A stretch of DNA of 7,671 bases from Tannerellaceae bacterium (GCA_031284275.1 JAITAD010000027.1:1-7671); one strand, 5' to 3'. Shown: positions 1-7,174, counted from the first letter of the stretch. Notes: generated by a model not told the origin, from the letters alone. Made by a program: numbers and translations.

Positions 1-352
1 TTTGCGGGGGAAAGAAAAAAAAATCGCCGCCCAAGCCTTTCAGGCATTGCGCATTGAGGTGAATGATGAACTGTCCGCCCTTCGCGAGATGCTGATACAG
101 ACGGCGAAACTCATTCGTACGGGCGGTAGGTTGGTCATTATCACTTATCATTCGTTGGAAGACAGGATAGTGAAGAATTACCTCAAAACGGGTAATTTTG
201 ACGGTCAGAGCGAGCAAGACTTTTTTGGAAATGTGCGTAGCCCTTTCCGTCCGGTACATACGCGGGTAATAGTCCCCACGGTAGAAGAGGTAGCCGCTAA
301 TCCAAGGGCGCGCAGCGCCAAGTTACGTATCGCCGTACGGACGACAACATGA
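1..352 (+). CDS. rsmH: RsmH (MraW), 16S rRNA m4C1402 methyltransferase, C-terminal part
   Basis: This is the C-terminal third (about 116 residues) of the S-adenosylmethionine-dependent enzyme that N4-methylates C1402 of 16S rRNA in the ribosomal decoding centre. The gene is cut by the left window edge, so its start and the SAM-binding N-terminal half are not visible; the first in-frame codon begins at base 2 and is not a real start. The recognisable family signatures are the FQALRIEVNDEL block near the beginning and the TYHSLEDRIVK block in the middle, both typical of the RsmH C-terminal region. The end, with NPRARSAKLR, also matches how RsmH proteins finish. It is the first visible gene of a division and cell wall cluster, and its TGA stop overlaps the ATG of the next gene (ATGA at 349-352), implying translational coupling. 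The identification is very secure. Confidence 0.96.
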   Translation, partial: LRGKEKKIAAQAFQALRIEVNDELSALREMLIQTAKLIRTGGRLVIITYHSLEDRIVKNYLKTGNFDGQSEQDFFGNVRSPFRPVHTRVIVPTVEEVAANPRARSAKLRIAVRTTT

Positions 353-696
353 AGGAGATGGCAGAGGAAAAAGAAAAAAACGGTAAGCGGCTTACGTTAC
401 TCCACGTGTTGGGTGGCGGTATCCTGAAAGACGATTTTGTTGTCAGGCATACGAAGATGATCGTCTTCGTCGTGGCGCTTATCCTCGTATATATCGGAAA
501 CCGTTACACCTGTATGCAGAAACTGCGCGACATAGACCGTTTGCAGCAAGAGCTTCGCGACGTGCACTTCGAAGCTTTATCGATATCTTCCGAGCTGACC
601 GGCCGCAGCCGTCAGTCGCAGGTAGAAGCCATGGTCGAAGCGTTGGATTTGCCCCTGTCGGTTTCGGCGCCTCCCCCTTATGAGTTACACCGATAG
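349..696 (+). CDS. ftsL: FtsL-like cell division protein (Bacteroidota type)
   Basis: A small bitopic membrane protein of 115 residues. A charged cytoplasmic N-terminus (about 1-36) is followed by one hydrophobic segment (about 37-50, MIVFVVALILVYIG) and a periplasmic stretch rich in L, R, E and Q (about 53-90) that looks able to form a coiled coil. This layout, and the position between rsmH and the septal transpeptidase, fit FtsL, which in other bacteria joins FtsB and FtsQ to activate FtsWI. FtsL sequences are poorly conserved, so the call rests on topology and neighbourhood more than on motifs. The ATG at 349 overlaps the rsmH stop; a second ATG at 358 is possible and would remove three residues. 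A GAAGGAG stretch lies between the two ATGs but directly abuts the second, so it does not decide the start. Members of this family have often been misnamed as methyltransferases because of their neighbour. Confidence 0.85.
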   Translation: MKEMAEEKEKNGKRLTLLHVLGGGILKDDFVVRHTKMIVFVVALILVYIGNRYTCMQKLRDIDRLQQELRDVHFEALSISSELTGRSRQSQVEAMVEALDLPLSVSAPPPYELHR

Positions 697-704
697 ACTT
701 GTCA

Positions 705-2843
705 ATGTCCGTGGACGCAAATAAGAACGATACAAGGATTCTGATTTGTTATTTCGTCGTCGTCCTATTGTTGGGAGCGGTTGCGGTGGCTATTACCGTA
801 CGCGCATTCAACACGTCATTGGTAGAGCGAGAAAAGTGGGAAGGGGTCGCCCGTACATTGCAGCGTCCCGACCGCACGGTCTACCCTGTGCGTGGCAACA
901 TCTATTCGTGCGACGGCAAACAGATGGCCGTCAGTGTCCCTGCCTACTATCTGTACATAGACTTCCGTGCTGACGGTTTTCAGCGGGATTCTTTCCTGTA
1001 TTCCAAGCGGAATGGGCTTGATTCCCTTTCTTTGTGTCTGTCACACTTGTTGAAAGATCGCTCTCCTGCCGATTATCGTTCTTTTCTGCTCCGTGGCTTG
1101 CGGTCAGGGAACCGGCAGTTTCTCCTCTATCGTCAGCGTGTATCTTATACCACTCTCAAAAAGATTCGCTCGTTTCCATTCTTTCGTTTCGGCCGTATGC
1201 GTTCGGGTTTGTACACGCGTGAGATGGCAGAGCGTGAGAAACCTTTTGGAATGCTCGCATCCCGTACCATCGGAGATATTTACGGAGAGCGGGAGCAGGA
1301 TGGCCTGACGCGCGGGAAGAACGGTTTGGAACTCCAATATGACAGTTTGCTCCGCGGCGAACCGGGTTTAAGTTCCGTCCGGCGTGTCGGCGGTGCATGG
1401 ACGAACGTAACGGAGATAGAGCCTGAAAACGGTATGGATATCCGAACGACGATAGATACACGGATACAGGATATTACCGAACAAGCGCTTCTTGAAAAGT
1501 TGCGGAGCTTGAACGCCGAATCCGGGACAGCCGTCGTTATGGAAGTGGCGACAGGGGAGATACGCGCCATTACCAATATGGAACGAATGGAATCGGGCAG
1601 CTATGCCGAAAGCCGTAATCATGCCGTAGCCGACGAAACCGAGCCGGGTTCAACGTTCAAAGTCGCCTCTATGATGGTCGCATTGGAAGACGAGGTCTGT
1701 TCCCCCCGTGACAAGGTCGATACCGGGAATGGTATCTTTATGTATGCCGGAGTACGCATGACCGACCATAATGCTGACCGTGGCGGTAACGGACTGATTA
1801 CCGCCGAAGAAGTCATCCGTTACTCTTCCAATATCGGGATGGCGAAGATCATTTTGAAAGGTTACGAGCAACAACCCGAGAAGTTCGTAAAGGGGTTGTA
1901 TCGCTTGGGACTGAACATCGATCTGCATGTTGAGATACCCGGAGCAGGCAAATCGAAGATACGTATGCCTGACAAGACCAATTGGTCGAAGACGGCTCTC
2001 CCATGGATGTCGTTCGGTTACGAGACGCAGATACCGCCGTTGCAGATGCTCACTTTTTTCAACGCCATTGCCAACGATGGCAAGATGGTGCGTCCCCGTT
2101 TCACAAAAGAGATATCCCATAACGGCAAGGTGATACGGCGCTCTTCGGTAGAAGTTGTAAAGTCGTCGATATGTTCCGATAAGACACTTGATATCATCCG
2201 AGAGATGCTCGTCAATGTTGTGGAAAAAGGTACGGGTAAGCCTGCCAAGTCTTCGTTCATTTCCATCGCCGGCAAAACAGGTACCGCCCAGATAGCTTCC
2301 GGCGGGGTTTACCGTACCGCAGGACATTTGGTGTCGTTTTGTGGATATTTTCCTGCCGACAACCCGAAATACAGTTGTATCGTCGTTATTCGTCGTCCCC
2401 GTTCCGGTCACCCGTCGGGTGGATTGATGGCGGGAACGGTCGTCAAGTCCATCGCCGAGAAAATCCATGCGGTGCAAACGCTAACGAACGTGCGTAAGTT
2501 GAAGCCGGATAGCGCCATCGTTCTAAATCCGCGCGTCAAAGCCGGATACCGTAAGGCAACCCTTGATGCTTTGGACGAGTTCGACCTGCGGGTGTCCGTC
2601 GTGGAAACGGCAGATTGGGTGACGGCTGCCGCCACCGACGAGGGGATACGTCTCGCACCGTTACTTCTCGTTCAAGGCCTTGTCCCCAACGTCATCGGCA
2701 TGGGTGCTCGCGATGCCATTTATCTCCTTGAACTTGCAGGGCTGCACGTGTCCCTTTCAGGAAGCGGGACGGTCGTTTCTCAAACCATTCCGCCCGGGCG
2801 GCGCGCTGCCAACGGGCAAAGTATCGGCATTGTTTTAAGGTAA
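705..2843 (+). CDS. ftsI: Class B penicillin-binding protein, FtsI/PBP3-type peptidoglycan transpeptidase with PASTA domain
   Basis: The septal D,D-transpeptidase that cross-links peptidoglycan in the periplasm and works with FtsW. A short N-terminus is followed by one transmembrane anchor (about residues 11-32, numbering from the ATG at 705) and then the PBP dimerisation domain, whose [17 protein letters not shown] stretch corresponds to the usual R-G-x-I-x-D-x-x-G block. The transpeptidase domain has all three catalytic motifs: SxxK as STFK with nucleophile Ser316, SxN as SSN at 374-376, and KTG at 524-526. A single PASTA-like domain (about 657-712, starting [18 protein letters not shown]) ends the protein; the stretch at 600-655 may be a degenerate linker. 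The length, 712 residues, is normal for Bacteroidota. Start choice: a TTG at 699 lies two codons upstream, but the ATG at 705 is the more likely initiator. The gene begins 8 bases after ftsL and is probably co-transcribed with it. Confidence is high. Confidence 0.95.
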   Translation: MSVDANKNDTRILICYFVVVLLLGAVAVAITVRAFNTSLVEREKWEGVARTLQRPDRTVYPVRGNIYSCDGKQMAVSVPAYYLYIDFRADGFQRDSFLYSKRNGLDSLSLCLSHLLKDRSPADYRSFLLRGLRSGNRQFLLYRQRVSYTTLKKIRSFPFFRFGRMRSGLYTREMAEREKPFGMLASRTIGDIYGEREQDGLTRGKNGLELQYDSLLRGEPGLSSVRRVGGAWTNVTEIEPENGMDIRTTIDTRIQDITEQALLEKLRSLNAESGTAVVMEVATGEIRAITNMERMESGSYAESRNHAVADETEPGSTFKVASMMVALEDEVCSPRDKVDTGNGIFMYAGVRMTDHNADRGGNGLITAEEVIRYSSNIGMAKIILKGYEQQPEKFVKGLYRLGLNIDLHVEIPGAGKSKIRMPDKTNWSKTALPWMSFGYETQIPPLQMLTFFNAIANDGKMVRPRFTKEISHNGKVIRRSSVEVVKSSICSDKTLDIIREMLVNVVEKGTGKPAKSSFISIAGKTGTAQIASGGVYRTAGHLVSFCGYFPADNPKYSCIVVIRRPRSGHPSGGLMAGTVVKSIAEKIHAVQTLTNVRKLKPDSAIVLNPRVKAGYRKATLDALDEFDLRVSVVETADWVTAAATDEGIRLAPLLLVQGLVPNVIGMGARDAIYLLELAGLHVSLSGSGTVVSQTIPPGRRAANGQSIGIVLR

Positions 2844-2853
2844 ACGAACGGAA

Positions 2854-4311
2854 ATGAAACTAACGGAGTTGTTGCACGGCATGGACGTCGTTACGTTGTC
2901 CGGCTGTCAGGAAGGGATAGAAATCGTCGGCGGAATACAGGATGATTCCCGCAAAGTGACTCAGGGCAGCCTCTTCGTCGCCGTTAGAGGAACGGCTACG
3001 GACGGGCACAAATACATCGCAACGGCGATAGAACAAGGGGCGGTTGCCGTCGTTTGCGAGGCTGTTCCCGAAGACCTTTACGGGGATAGTAGTGTGGTGT
3101 ATCTCAAAACGGCGGATTCGGCGGAAGCGTTGGGGTGTTTGGCTTCCCGATGGTACGGTAGTCCCTCGGAACGGCTGACCGTCGTCGGCGTGACAGGAAC
3201 GAACGGCAAGACGACCATCGCGACCCTCCTTTATGAGATGTTCCGCATGATGGGGCACAAGGCAGGCCTGATATCCACCGTCTGTAATTACATCGACGGC
3301 GAAGCGTTTCCTACCGAGCATACCACGCCCGGTGCCCTTGAATTGCAACAGCTCATCGCCCGCATGGCGTCGGCGGGATGTTCACATGTTTTCATGGAAG
3401 TAAGTTCGCACGCTGTCGCCCAACGGCGTATCGCCGGTATTCTTTTCGACGGGGCGATATTCACCAACCTCACCCGCGACCATCTGGACTATCACCTGAC
3501 GGTAGACAATTACCTTCGTGCAAAAAAAGCTTTTTTCGATGCCCTCCCCGCAGCAGCTTTCGCCTTGACGAACGTTGATGACAGGAACGGCGAGGTCATG
3601 CTCCAAAATACTGCCGCCCGCCCCCTTAGTTATTCCCTGCGCACCCTTGCCGATTTCAAGGGAAAGATAATGGAGACGCACCTTAACGGGATGCAGTTGC
3701 TTATCAACGGTTCCGAAGTCCATGTTCGGTTTACGGGGCGTTTCAACGCCGCCAATCTGCTTGCCGTCTTCGGTGCGGCCGTCGCCCTCGGTAAGTCTCC
3801 CTACGAAGTCCTGCTCGTTTTGAGCGCCCTTGTCCCCGTTGCGGGACGTTTTGAAACGATCCCGTTGCCGTCAGGTTGTACAGCCATCGTCGATTACGCC
3901 CACACTCCTGATGCATTGGTGAATGTGCTGACGGCTATCCGCGAGGTCTTGGGACAGAAAGGACGTATCATCACCGTTGTGGGTGCCGGCGGCAATCGTG
4001 ATACGGGTAAGCGGCCTATCATGGCGCGGGAAGCCGCCCGACTGAGCGAACAGCTTGTCCTCACCTCCGATAACCCTCGTTATGAAGACCCTGACGAAAT
4101 CATTCGTCAGATGTACGCCGGCCTTGCCCCTGCCGAACAGCGCCGGACGATATGTATTGCCGATCGTTTCGAGGCCATCAAAGTCGCCGTCACTATGGCC
4201 ACTGCCGATGACGTTGTCCTCGTCGCCGGCAAAGGACACGAGCCTTACCAGGAGGTGAAGGGTGTCAAGCGGTATTTCGATGACCGCGAAGTGCTCCGGA
4301 AAATGTTATAA
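2854..4311 (+). CDS. murE: MurE, UDP-MurNAc-L-Ala-D-Glu:meso-diaminopimelate ligase
   Basis: A cytoplasmic ATP-dependent Mur ligase that adds the third amino acid to the peptidoglycan stem peptide. The 485 residues cover the three standard domains: the N-terminal UDP-binding domain (about 20-100, with the DDSRKV...LFVAVRG pattern), the central ATPase (about 108-320) and the C-terminal domain (about 335-485). The ATP loop GTNGKTT is at 115-121 with Lys119. Lys224, in the YLRAK context, sits where the family has its carbamylated lysine. VDYAHTPD is at 346-353 and GKGHE at 459-463. The DNPR motif at 406-409 is the known signature for meso-diaminopimelate rather than L-lysine, so a DAP-type wall is inferred. 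The ATG is 10 bases after the ftsI stop, which suggests the same operon. Downstream there is no mraY; instead a convergent gene ends 6 bases away. Identification and substrate are both well supported. Confidence 0.97.
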   Translation: MKLTELLHGMDVVTLSGCQEGIEIVGGIQDDSRKVTQGSLFVAVRGTATDGHKYIATAIEQGAVAVVCEAVPEDLYGDSSVVYLKTADSAEALGCLASRWYGSPSERLTVVGVTGTNGKTTIATLLYEMFRMMGHKAGLISTVCNYIDGEAFPTEHTTPGALELQQLIARMASAGCSHVFMEVSSHAVAQRRIAGILFDGAIFTNLTRDHLDYHLTVDNYLRAKKAFFDALPAAAFALTNVDDRNGEVMLQNTAARPLSYSLRTLADFKGKIMETHLNGMQLLINGSEVHVRFTGRFNAANLLAVFGAAVALGKSPYEVLLVLSALVPVAGRFETIPLPSGCTAIVDYAHTPDALVNVLTAIREVLGQKGRIITVVGAGGNRDTGKRPIMAREAARLSEQLVLTSDNPRYEDPDEIIRQMYAGLAPAEQRRTICIADRFEAIKVAVTMATADDVVLVAGKGHEPYQEVKGVKRYFDDREVLRKML

Positions 4312-4332
4312 TCGTTTTTATTCAAAACGGAT
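4311..4332. other. AT-rich inverted repeat at the convergent murE / permease junction
   Basis: CGTTTT at 4313-4318 and AAAACG at 4324-4329 are perfect inverted copies around a 5-base loop; a G-U pair could add one step in RNA. The repeat lies exactly between the two converging genes and overlaps the TAA of the permease. It could act as a weak bidirectional stop or as an RNA end-protecting hairpin. It is not a classical intrinsic terminator, because the stem is AT-rich and no T tract follows on either strand. The structure is seen in the sequence; the function is a guess. Confidence 0.35.
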
Positions 4333-5547
4333 GGCGCGGCAGGGAGATATGCGTGTGATAAGGTAGGAGGGGCCGAAGAGCATAGCCATCGTAATGAGCA
4401 GCGTGCCGACGTTTAACGCTATCCACCAGAGGAGATTCAGCGATATCGGAACGGCATCGAGGTAGTAGACAGACGGTTCCAAGGGAAAGACCTTCCCATA
4501 TTTCTGTATCAGGCACAACCCGACTCCGATGAGATTTCCCCAGAAGATTCCCCGTCCAATGAGGAAAAAGGCGACGTATAGGAATGTGCGTCGCAGGGCA
4601 GCATTTCCCATTCCCATTCCTTTGAGCAGGCCGATCATCTGTGTCCGCTCCAAGATGAGTATCAGTAATCCGGCTATCATGGTGAAGCCTGATACGGCGA
4701 GCATCAGCAAGAGTATCACTACGATATTCATATCCAATACGTCCAACCACCCGAATATCGCCGGATAGATTTCTTTTATTGAACGGACGTAAAACGTGTT
4801 CCCCCGCTCATCACGCATCCCGTTGAAAGCTTCTTCGACATCCCATTTCACCTTGTCCAGCTTGTCGAAGTCATCTGTCAAGATTTCTATGCCGCTCACT
4901 TCGTCTGCTGTCCAACCGTTTATCCCCTGCACCACGTCAAGGCTGCCCAATACGAAGAGGCGGTCGAAGTCTACGAATCCCGTTTCGTATATGCCCCTGA
5001 CGATAAACTTGCGCACTTTTACGTTTTCTCCGACGAAATACATGAGGAACCCGTCACCGATACCGAGCCGCAGCAAGTTCGATAACTCCCGTGACAACAA
5101 TATACCGCCACCGATACCGACCGAGTCTGTCGTTCCTTCTACAAGGTGTCCGCTTAAAAAATGCCAATCGTAATTTTCGCTGACGCCTTTGAGTACGACA
5201 CCCTGAAAATCCTCGTCCGTTTTCAATATACCGGGCTTTGTGGCATAGGTTGATATTCCCCGTACTCCGGCTATGCTCTGCAACCGTTCGACCACCCCGC
5301 CGGACACGGAGATGGCTTCTGACTCGTAAGATACGTTATCGTCGAAGTTCGATATCACGACGTGCCCACCGAAGCCGACCACCTTGTCGCCCACTTCCTG
5401 TTTGAACCCGATAAAGATGGCTACCGACAATATCATCACCCCGATACCCAGGGCGACACCTGCCACAGCCATCTTAACGGCGGCCGGCATCCTGTTTCCG
5501 CCTTCACCGGAATGTATCCTGCGCGCCAGAATCCACGCTATGTTCAT
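4318..5547 (-). CDS. FtsX/LolC/LolE-type ABC transporter permease
   Basis: An inner-membrane permease subunit of 409 residues with the MacB-like topology. The N-terminal helix (about 25-48) follows a short ARR-containing cytoplasmic start; then comes a large periplasmic domain (about 50-270) and three C-terminal helices (about 273-298, 322-349 and 371-395). The loop ERTQMIGLLKGMGMGNAALRR after the second helix is the conserved coupling region that contacts the ATPase in this family, and the end SPCRAIRFE is typical of Bacteroidota members. Relatives include LolC/LolE, which move lipoproteins to the outer membrane, and the sequence fits that group best, but substrate cannot be assigned. No ATP-binding partner (LolD-like) is in the window. 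It is the last gene of the ruvC-sufE-permease operon; its ATG overlaps the sufE stop by 4 bases. The family is secure, the exact role is not. Confidence 0.9.
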   Translation of the reverse strand: MNIAWILARRIHSGEGGNRMPAAVKMAVAGVALGIGVMILSVAIFIGFKQEVGDKVVGFGGHVVISNFDDNVSYESEAISVSGGVVERLQSIAGVRGISTYATKPGILKTDEDFQGVVLKGVSENYDWHFLSGHLVEGTTDSVGIGGGILLSRELSNLLRLGIGDGFLMYFVGENVKVRKFIVRGIYETGFVDFDRLFVLGSLDVVQGINGWTADEVSGIEILTDDFDKLDKVKWDVEEAFNGMRDERGNTFYVRSIKEIYPAIFGWLDVLDMNIVVILLLMLAVSGFTMIAGLLILILERTQMIGLLKGMGMGNAALRRTFLYVAFFLIGRGIFWGNLIGVGLCLIQKYGKVFPLEPSVYYLDAVPISLNLLWWIALNVGTLLITMAMLFGPSYLITRISPCRAIRFE

Positions 5548-5984
5548 GCGCTATGCTCTCTCGCTTGTGCCTGATAGGCAAGCGCATACATGCGCATTTG
5601 CTTCAACATGGCCAACAGTCCGTTGGAGCGTGTAGGCGAGAGATGTTCCCGCAAGCCGATAGCCTCAATGAAGGTCAGTTCGCCTTCGAGGATTTCTTGC
5701 GGTGTCCGTCCCGATAACACCCGAACAAGCAAGGCCACGATTCCGCGCACGATTACGGCATCGCTTTCTCCACGAAAGAAGATTTTGCCATCAATATATT
5801 CCGCTTCCATCCACACGCGACTTTGACATCCCTCAATCAGGTTTTCCTCCGTTTTCGTTACCGGTTTTTCTTCTGCCTGTAAACGGTTTCCCATCTCTAT
5901 CAAGAGTGAATATCGGTCCATCCAGTCGTCGAAGGCCGAGAACTCTTCCACAATTTGCTCTTGTACTTCTTTCATTGTCATCAT
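5544..5984 (-). CDS. sufE: SufE family sulfur-transfer protein for Fe-S cluster assembly
   Basis: A small cytoplasmic protein (146 residues) of the SufE family, which accepts persulfide sulfur from a cysteine desulfurase (SufS in the SUF system) and passes it to the cluster scaffold. The key feature is EGCQSRVW, with the sulfur-accepting cysteine at residue 53; the usual N-terminal helices with [12 protein letters not shown] precede it, and the [13 protein letters not shown] stretch near the C-terminus is also family-typical. No sufS or other suf gene is present in the window, so its partner is presumably encoded elsewhere. The start is uncertain between ATG codons at 5984, 5981 and 5975; the first gives an ATGA overlap with the ruvC stop, while the third begins MKEVQEQ, a sensible N-terminus. 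It is the middle gene of a tightly overlapping operon. Identification is strong. Confidence 0.94.
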   Translation of the reverse strand: MMTMKEVQEQIVEEFSAFDDWMDRYSLLIEMGNRLQAEEKPVTKTEENLIEGCQSRVWMEAEYIDGKIFFRGESDAVIVRGIVALLVRVLSGRTPQEILEGELTFIEAIGLREHLSPTRSNGLLAMLKQMRMYALAYQAQAREHSA

Positions 5985-6556
5985 CGCACCACTTTTTTAG
6001 GGTTCTTTGCCACGTAGTCTTTCCAATCGGCGTATTTCTTTTCCTGTGCGGGCGAACTTGACTGCATGGAGTGGCACAATGCGGCGCCCAATCCATCCGT
6101 TGCGTCCAATTTCTGCAACATCAATTCGTCGGGAATATGCAAAATACGCTGTAGCATCCCGGCCACCTGTTCTTTCGAAGCCGAACCGTTACCGGTTATG
6201 GCCAGTTTGATTTTCAACGGAGCATACTCGTATATAGGAATGTCCCTGAGCAGCGCTGCCGTCATGGCAACGCCCTGTGCCCGTCCCAATTTCAGCATAC
6301 TTTGTACGTTCTTGCCGAAGAAAGGAGCTTCGATAGCCATTTCGTCCGGTTTGTATTCTTCAATCAGTCCGCTCACACGTTCGAATATTTTTCGAAGACG
6401 CAAGTAATAGTTCTCGTACTTGTCCAGCTGTAAGACCCCCATCGTCATCATTTCCCCCTGCTTGCCTAACGTCCGAAGGAGGCCGTAGCCCATCACTATC
6501 GTCCCGGGATCGATTCCGAGAATTATCTTTTCTTTCACCTCGACAGTCGCTCGCAT
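5981..6556 (-). CDS. ruvC: RuvC Holliday-junction endonuclease
   Basis: The dimeric resolvase that cuts four-way DNA junctions in homologous recombination, acting with RuvAB. Counting from the ATG at 6556 (191 residues), the four acidic metal ligands of the family are present: Asp16 in ILGIDPG, Glu76 in MAIEAP, and Asp151 and Asp154 in [31 protein letters not shown] and [21 protein letters not shown] are strongly conserved RuvC blocks. The reading frame stays open to a GTG at 6595, but a promoter -7 element at 6570-6577 lies inside that extension, so the longer start is rejected. A GTG at 6538 is a real alternative: it would give 185 residues, begin [12 protein letters not shown] as relatives do, and leave a more normal leader. 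It heads an operon with sufE and the permease. Identification is very secure, the start less so. Confidence 0.95.
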   Translation of the reverse strand: MRATVEVKEKIILGIDPGTIVMGYGLLRTLGKQGEMMTMGVLQLDKYENYYLRLRKIFERVSGLIEEYKPDEMAIEAPFFGKNVQSMLKLGRAQGVAMTAALLRDIPIYEYAPLKIKLAITGNGSASKEQVAGMLQRILHIPDELMLQKLDATDGLGAALCHSMQSSSPAQEKKYADWKDYVAKNPKKVVR

Positions 6557-6569
6557 CCTTCTTTTTGTG

Positions 6570-6598
6570 CAAAGGTACGTCTTCCTTTTCGACACAAA
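6570..6598 (-). promoter_or_regulatory. Bacteroidota-type promoter for the ruvC-sufE-permease operon
   Basis: Read on the - strand, TACCTTTG at 6577-6570 is an exact match to the Bacteroidota -7 consensus TAnnTTTG, and TTTG at 6598-6595 matches the -33 element. The spacer is 17 bases, a little shorter than usual. Transcription would start near 6563, only a few bases before the ATG at 6556, so translation either starts almost leaderless there or at the GTG at 6538. Confidence 0.72.
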
Positions 6599-6620
6599 GC
6601 GTCGCCTAGTGTAGATTTAT

Positions 6621-6628
6621 TACCTTTG
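6621..6628 (+). promoter_or_regulatory. Promoter -7 element for the 159-residue unknown gene
   Basis: TACCTTTG matches the Bacteroidota TAnnTTTG consensus exactly, the same 8-mer as in the divergent ruvC promoter. It lies 35 bases before the ATG at 6664, so a transcript start near 6635 and a leader of about 30 bases are expected. No convincing TTTG -33 element is seen about 20 bases upstream, where the sequence reads AAGCGTCG, so the promoter may be weak or need an activator. Confidence 0.6.
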
Positions 6629-6640
6629 AGGGCTTTTGTA

Positions 6641-6660
6641 TCAAGAACGGTCAAGAGAGG
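6641..6660 (+). repeat. Imperfect tandem 10-base repeat in the leader of the unknown gene
   Basis: TCAAGAACGG is followed directly by TCAAGAGAGG, two units matching at 8 of 10 positions and one helical turn apart. The second unit supplies the purine-rich AGAGAGG that may serve as ribosome binding site for the ATG at 6664. The repeat may be chance or a small protein-binding site; nothing decides between them. Confidence 0.35.
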
Positions 6661-6663
6661 GAT

Positions 6664-7143
6664 ATGGCACCAATCGGTATCAGTGCGAAGGTTTTATCGT
6701 TGATAGAGGCGACTTTTTTTGCGGCTACGGAGAAGTTATCCTCCGACGGAGGATCGGTATCGGTCGTTAATGTACAGGTGGATCCGGAGCATGGAGAAGT
6801 ACAGCTCTTCGGCGAGGGTGAAAACGAGTCTCCCAGAGGCAGGGTCGTCATTTTCGACTGGATAAAAAAGAACGAGGATGACGAGCGTTATCGCCGGCGT
6901 GTAAGCGGCTTGTTGAAAGAGGTACTCTCGTCAATGCGTAACAAACGTATTTTCAATCGCCCTTGCATAACCCGCCCGTTCAACGTCTATCTGATAGATG
7001 ACGAAGGTGCGCAACTCGAAGTACTCTTGAGCCTCACCGAAGGGGAACATACCGTTCACCCTGAAGGTCATCGTCCTTTGCTTCAAGGATTTGAACGTGA
7101 ATTAGACCTCTTTCTCGAGAAACTTCTTCCCGAATTAAAATAA
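6664..7143 (+). CDS. Conserved-looking hypothetical protein, 159 residues, soluble
   Basis: I do not recognise this protein. It is probably real: it has a clear promoter -7 element, a purine-rich AGAGAGG just before its ATG, codon use like its neighbours, and nothing convincing on the opposite strand. There is no signal peptide and no membrane segment. An N-terminal amphipathic helix (about residues 5-26, ISAKVLSLIEATFFAATEKL) is followed by what look like beta strands (VSVVNVQVD, GEVQLFG, RGRVVIFDWI), a basic helix (about 76-95), further strands around FNVYLIDDEGAQLEVLLSL (about 106-124), and an acidic C-terminal helix (about 141-158). The alternation suggests a compact alpha/beta fold. There are no evident catalytic or metal motifs, and only one cysteine (in RPCITRPF). 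It is transcribed away from ruvC and stops 5 bases before the -7 element of the tRNA-Thr gene. Function is unknown. Confidence 0.8.
   Translation: MAPIGISAKVLSLIEATFFAATEKLSSDGGSVSVVNVQVDPEHGEVQLFGEGENESPRGRVVIFDWIKKNEDDERYRRRVSGLLKEVLSSMRNKRIFNRPCITRPFNVYLIDDEGAQLEVLLSLTEGEHTVHPEGHRPLLQGFERELDLFLEKLLPELK
6738..6754. repeat. 17-base perfect palindrome within the start of the unknown gene
   Basis: ATCCTCCG and CGGAGGAT are exact inverted copies around a single A. In RNA this allows a 7-base-pair stem with a GAC loop about 75 bases into the coding region, covering codons 25-30 (the Leu-Ser-Ser-Asp-Gly-Gly stretch). It may simply reflect codon choice for Ser-Ser-Asp-Gly-Gly. Confidence 0.4.
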
Positions 7144-7148
7144 GTGTC

Positions 7149-7156
7149 TATCTTTG
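7149..7156 (+). promoter_or_regulatory. Promoter -7 element for tRNA-Thr
   Basis: TATCTTTG is an exact match to TAnnTTTG and lies 18 bases before the first base of the mature tRNA, placing the transcript start near 7163. The -33 position, about 7126-7129, has only a weak TTCT/TTCC match. The element begins 5 bases after the stop codon of the preceding gene, so the tRNA appears to be transcribed on its own rather than as a read-through product alone. Confidence 0.65.
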
Positions 7157-7169
7157 CCCCGATATGGGG
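7157..7169 (+). repeat. Short inverted repeat in the tRNA-Thr leader
   Basis: CCCC and GGGG flank GATAT, between the -7 element and the tRNA 5' end. The expected transcript start falls inside it, so the RNA would carry only part of the hairpin. It may be incidental, or influence promoter opening; a G-rich 5' leader of about 12 bases would be removed by RNase P. Confidence 0.3.
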
Positions 7170-7174
7170 ACATT

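Noticed and set aside
15..23. A9 run in rsmH as a programmed frameshift site
   Set aside because: The frame stays intact through conserved RsmH motifs on the downstream side, and no overlapping frame of interest opens there; it encodes ordinary Lys codons.
699..704. TTG start for ftsI two codons upstream of the ATG
   Set aside because: It is possible, but ATG at 705 is a stronger initiator and the two extra residues add nothing recognisable.
1650..2477. 275-codon open frame antisense to ftsI
   Set aside because: It lies wholly inside the transpeptidase domain of ftsI, whose catalytic motifs prove the + strand frame. The antisense translation is rich in His, Arg and Gly with no domain pattern, as expected for a shadow of a biased coding strand.
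2860..3348. 162-codon open frame antisense to murE
   Set aside because: It is embedded in murE, which has every Mur ligase motif; the antisense product shows no recognisable pattern and no ribosome binding site or promoter.
3521..3537. A7-GC-T6 as a transcription terminator
   Set aside because: It lies in the middle of murE at conserved codons, has no GC-rich stem, and a stop there would remove half of an essential enzyme.
6557..6595. N-terminal extension of RuvC to the GTG at 6595
   Set aside because: The promoter -7 element at 6570-6577 lies inside it, and the added residues are basic and unlike RuvC N-termini.
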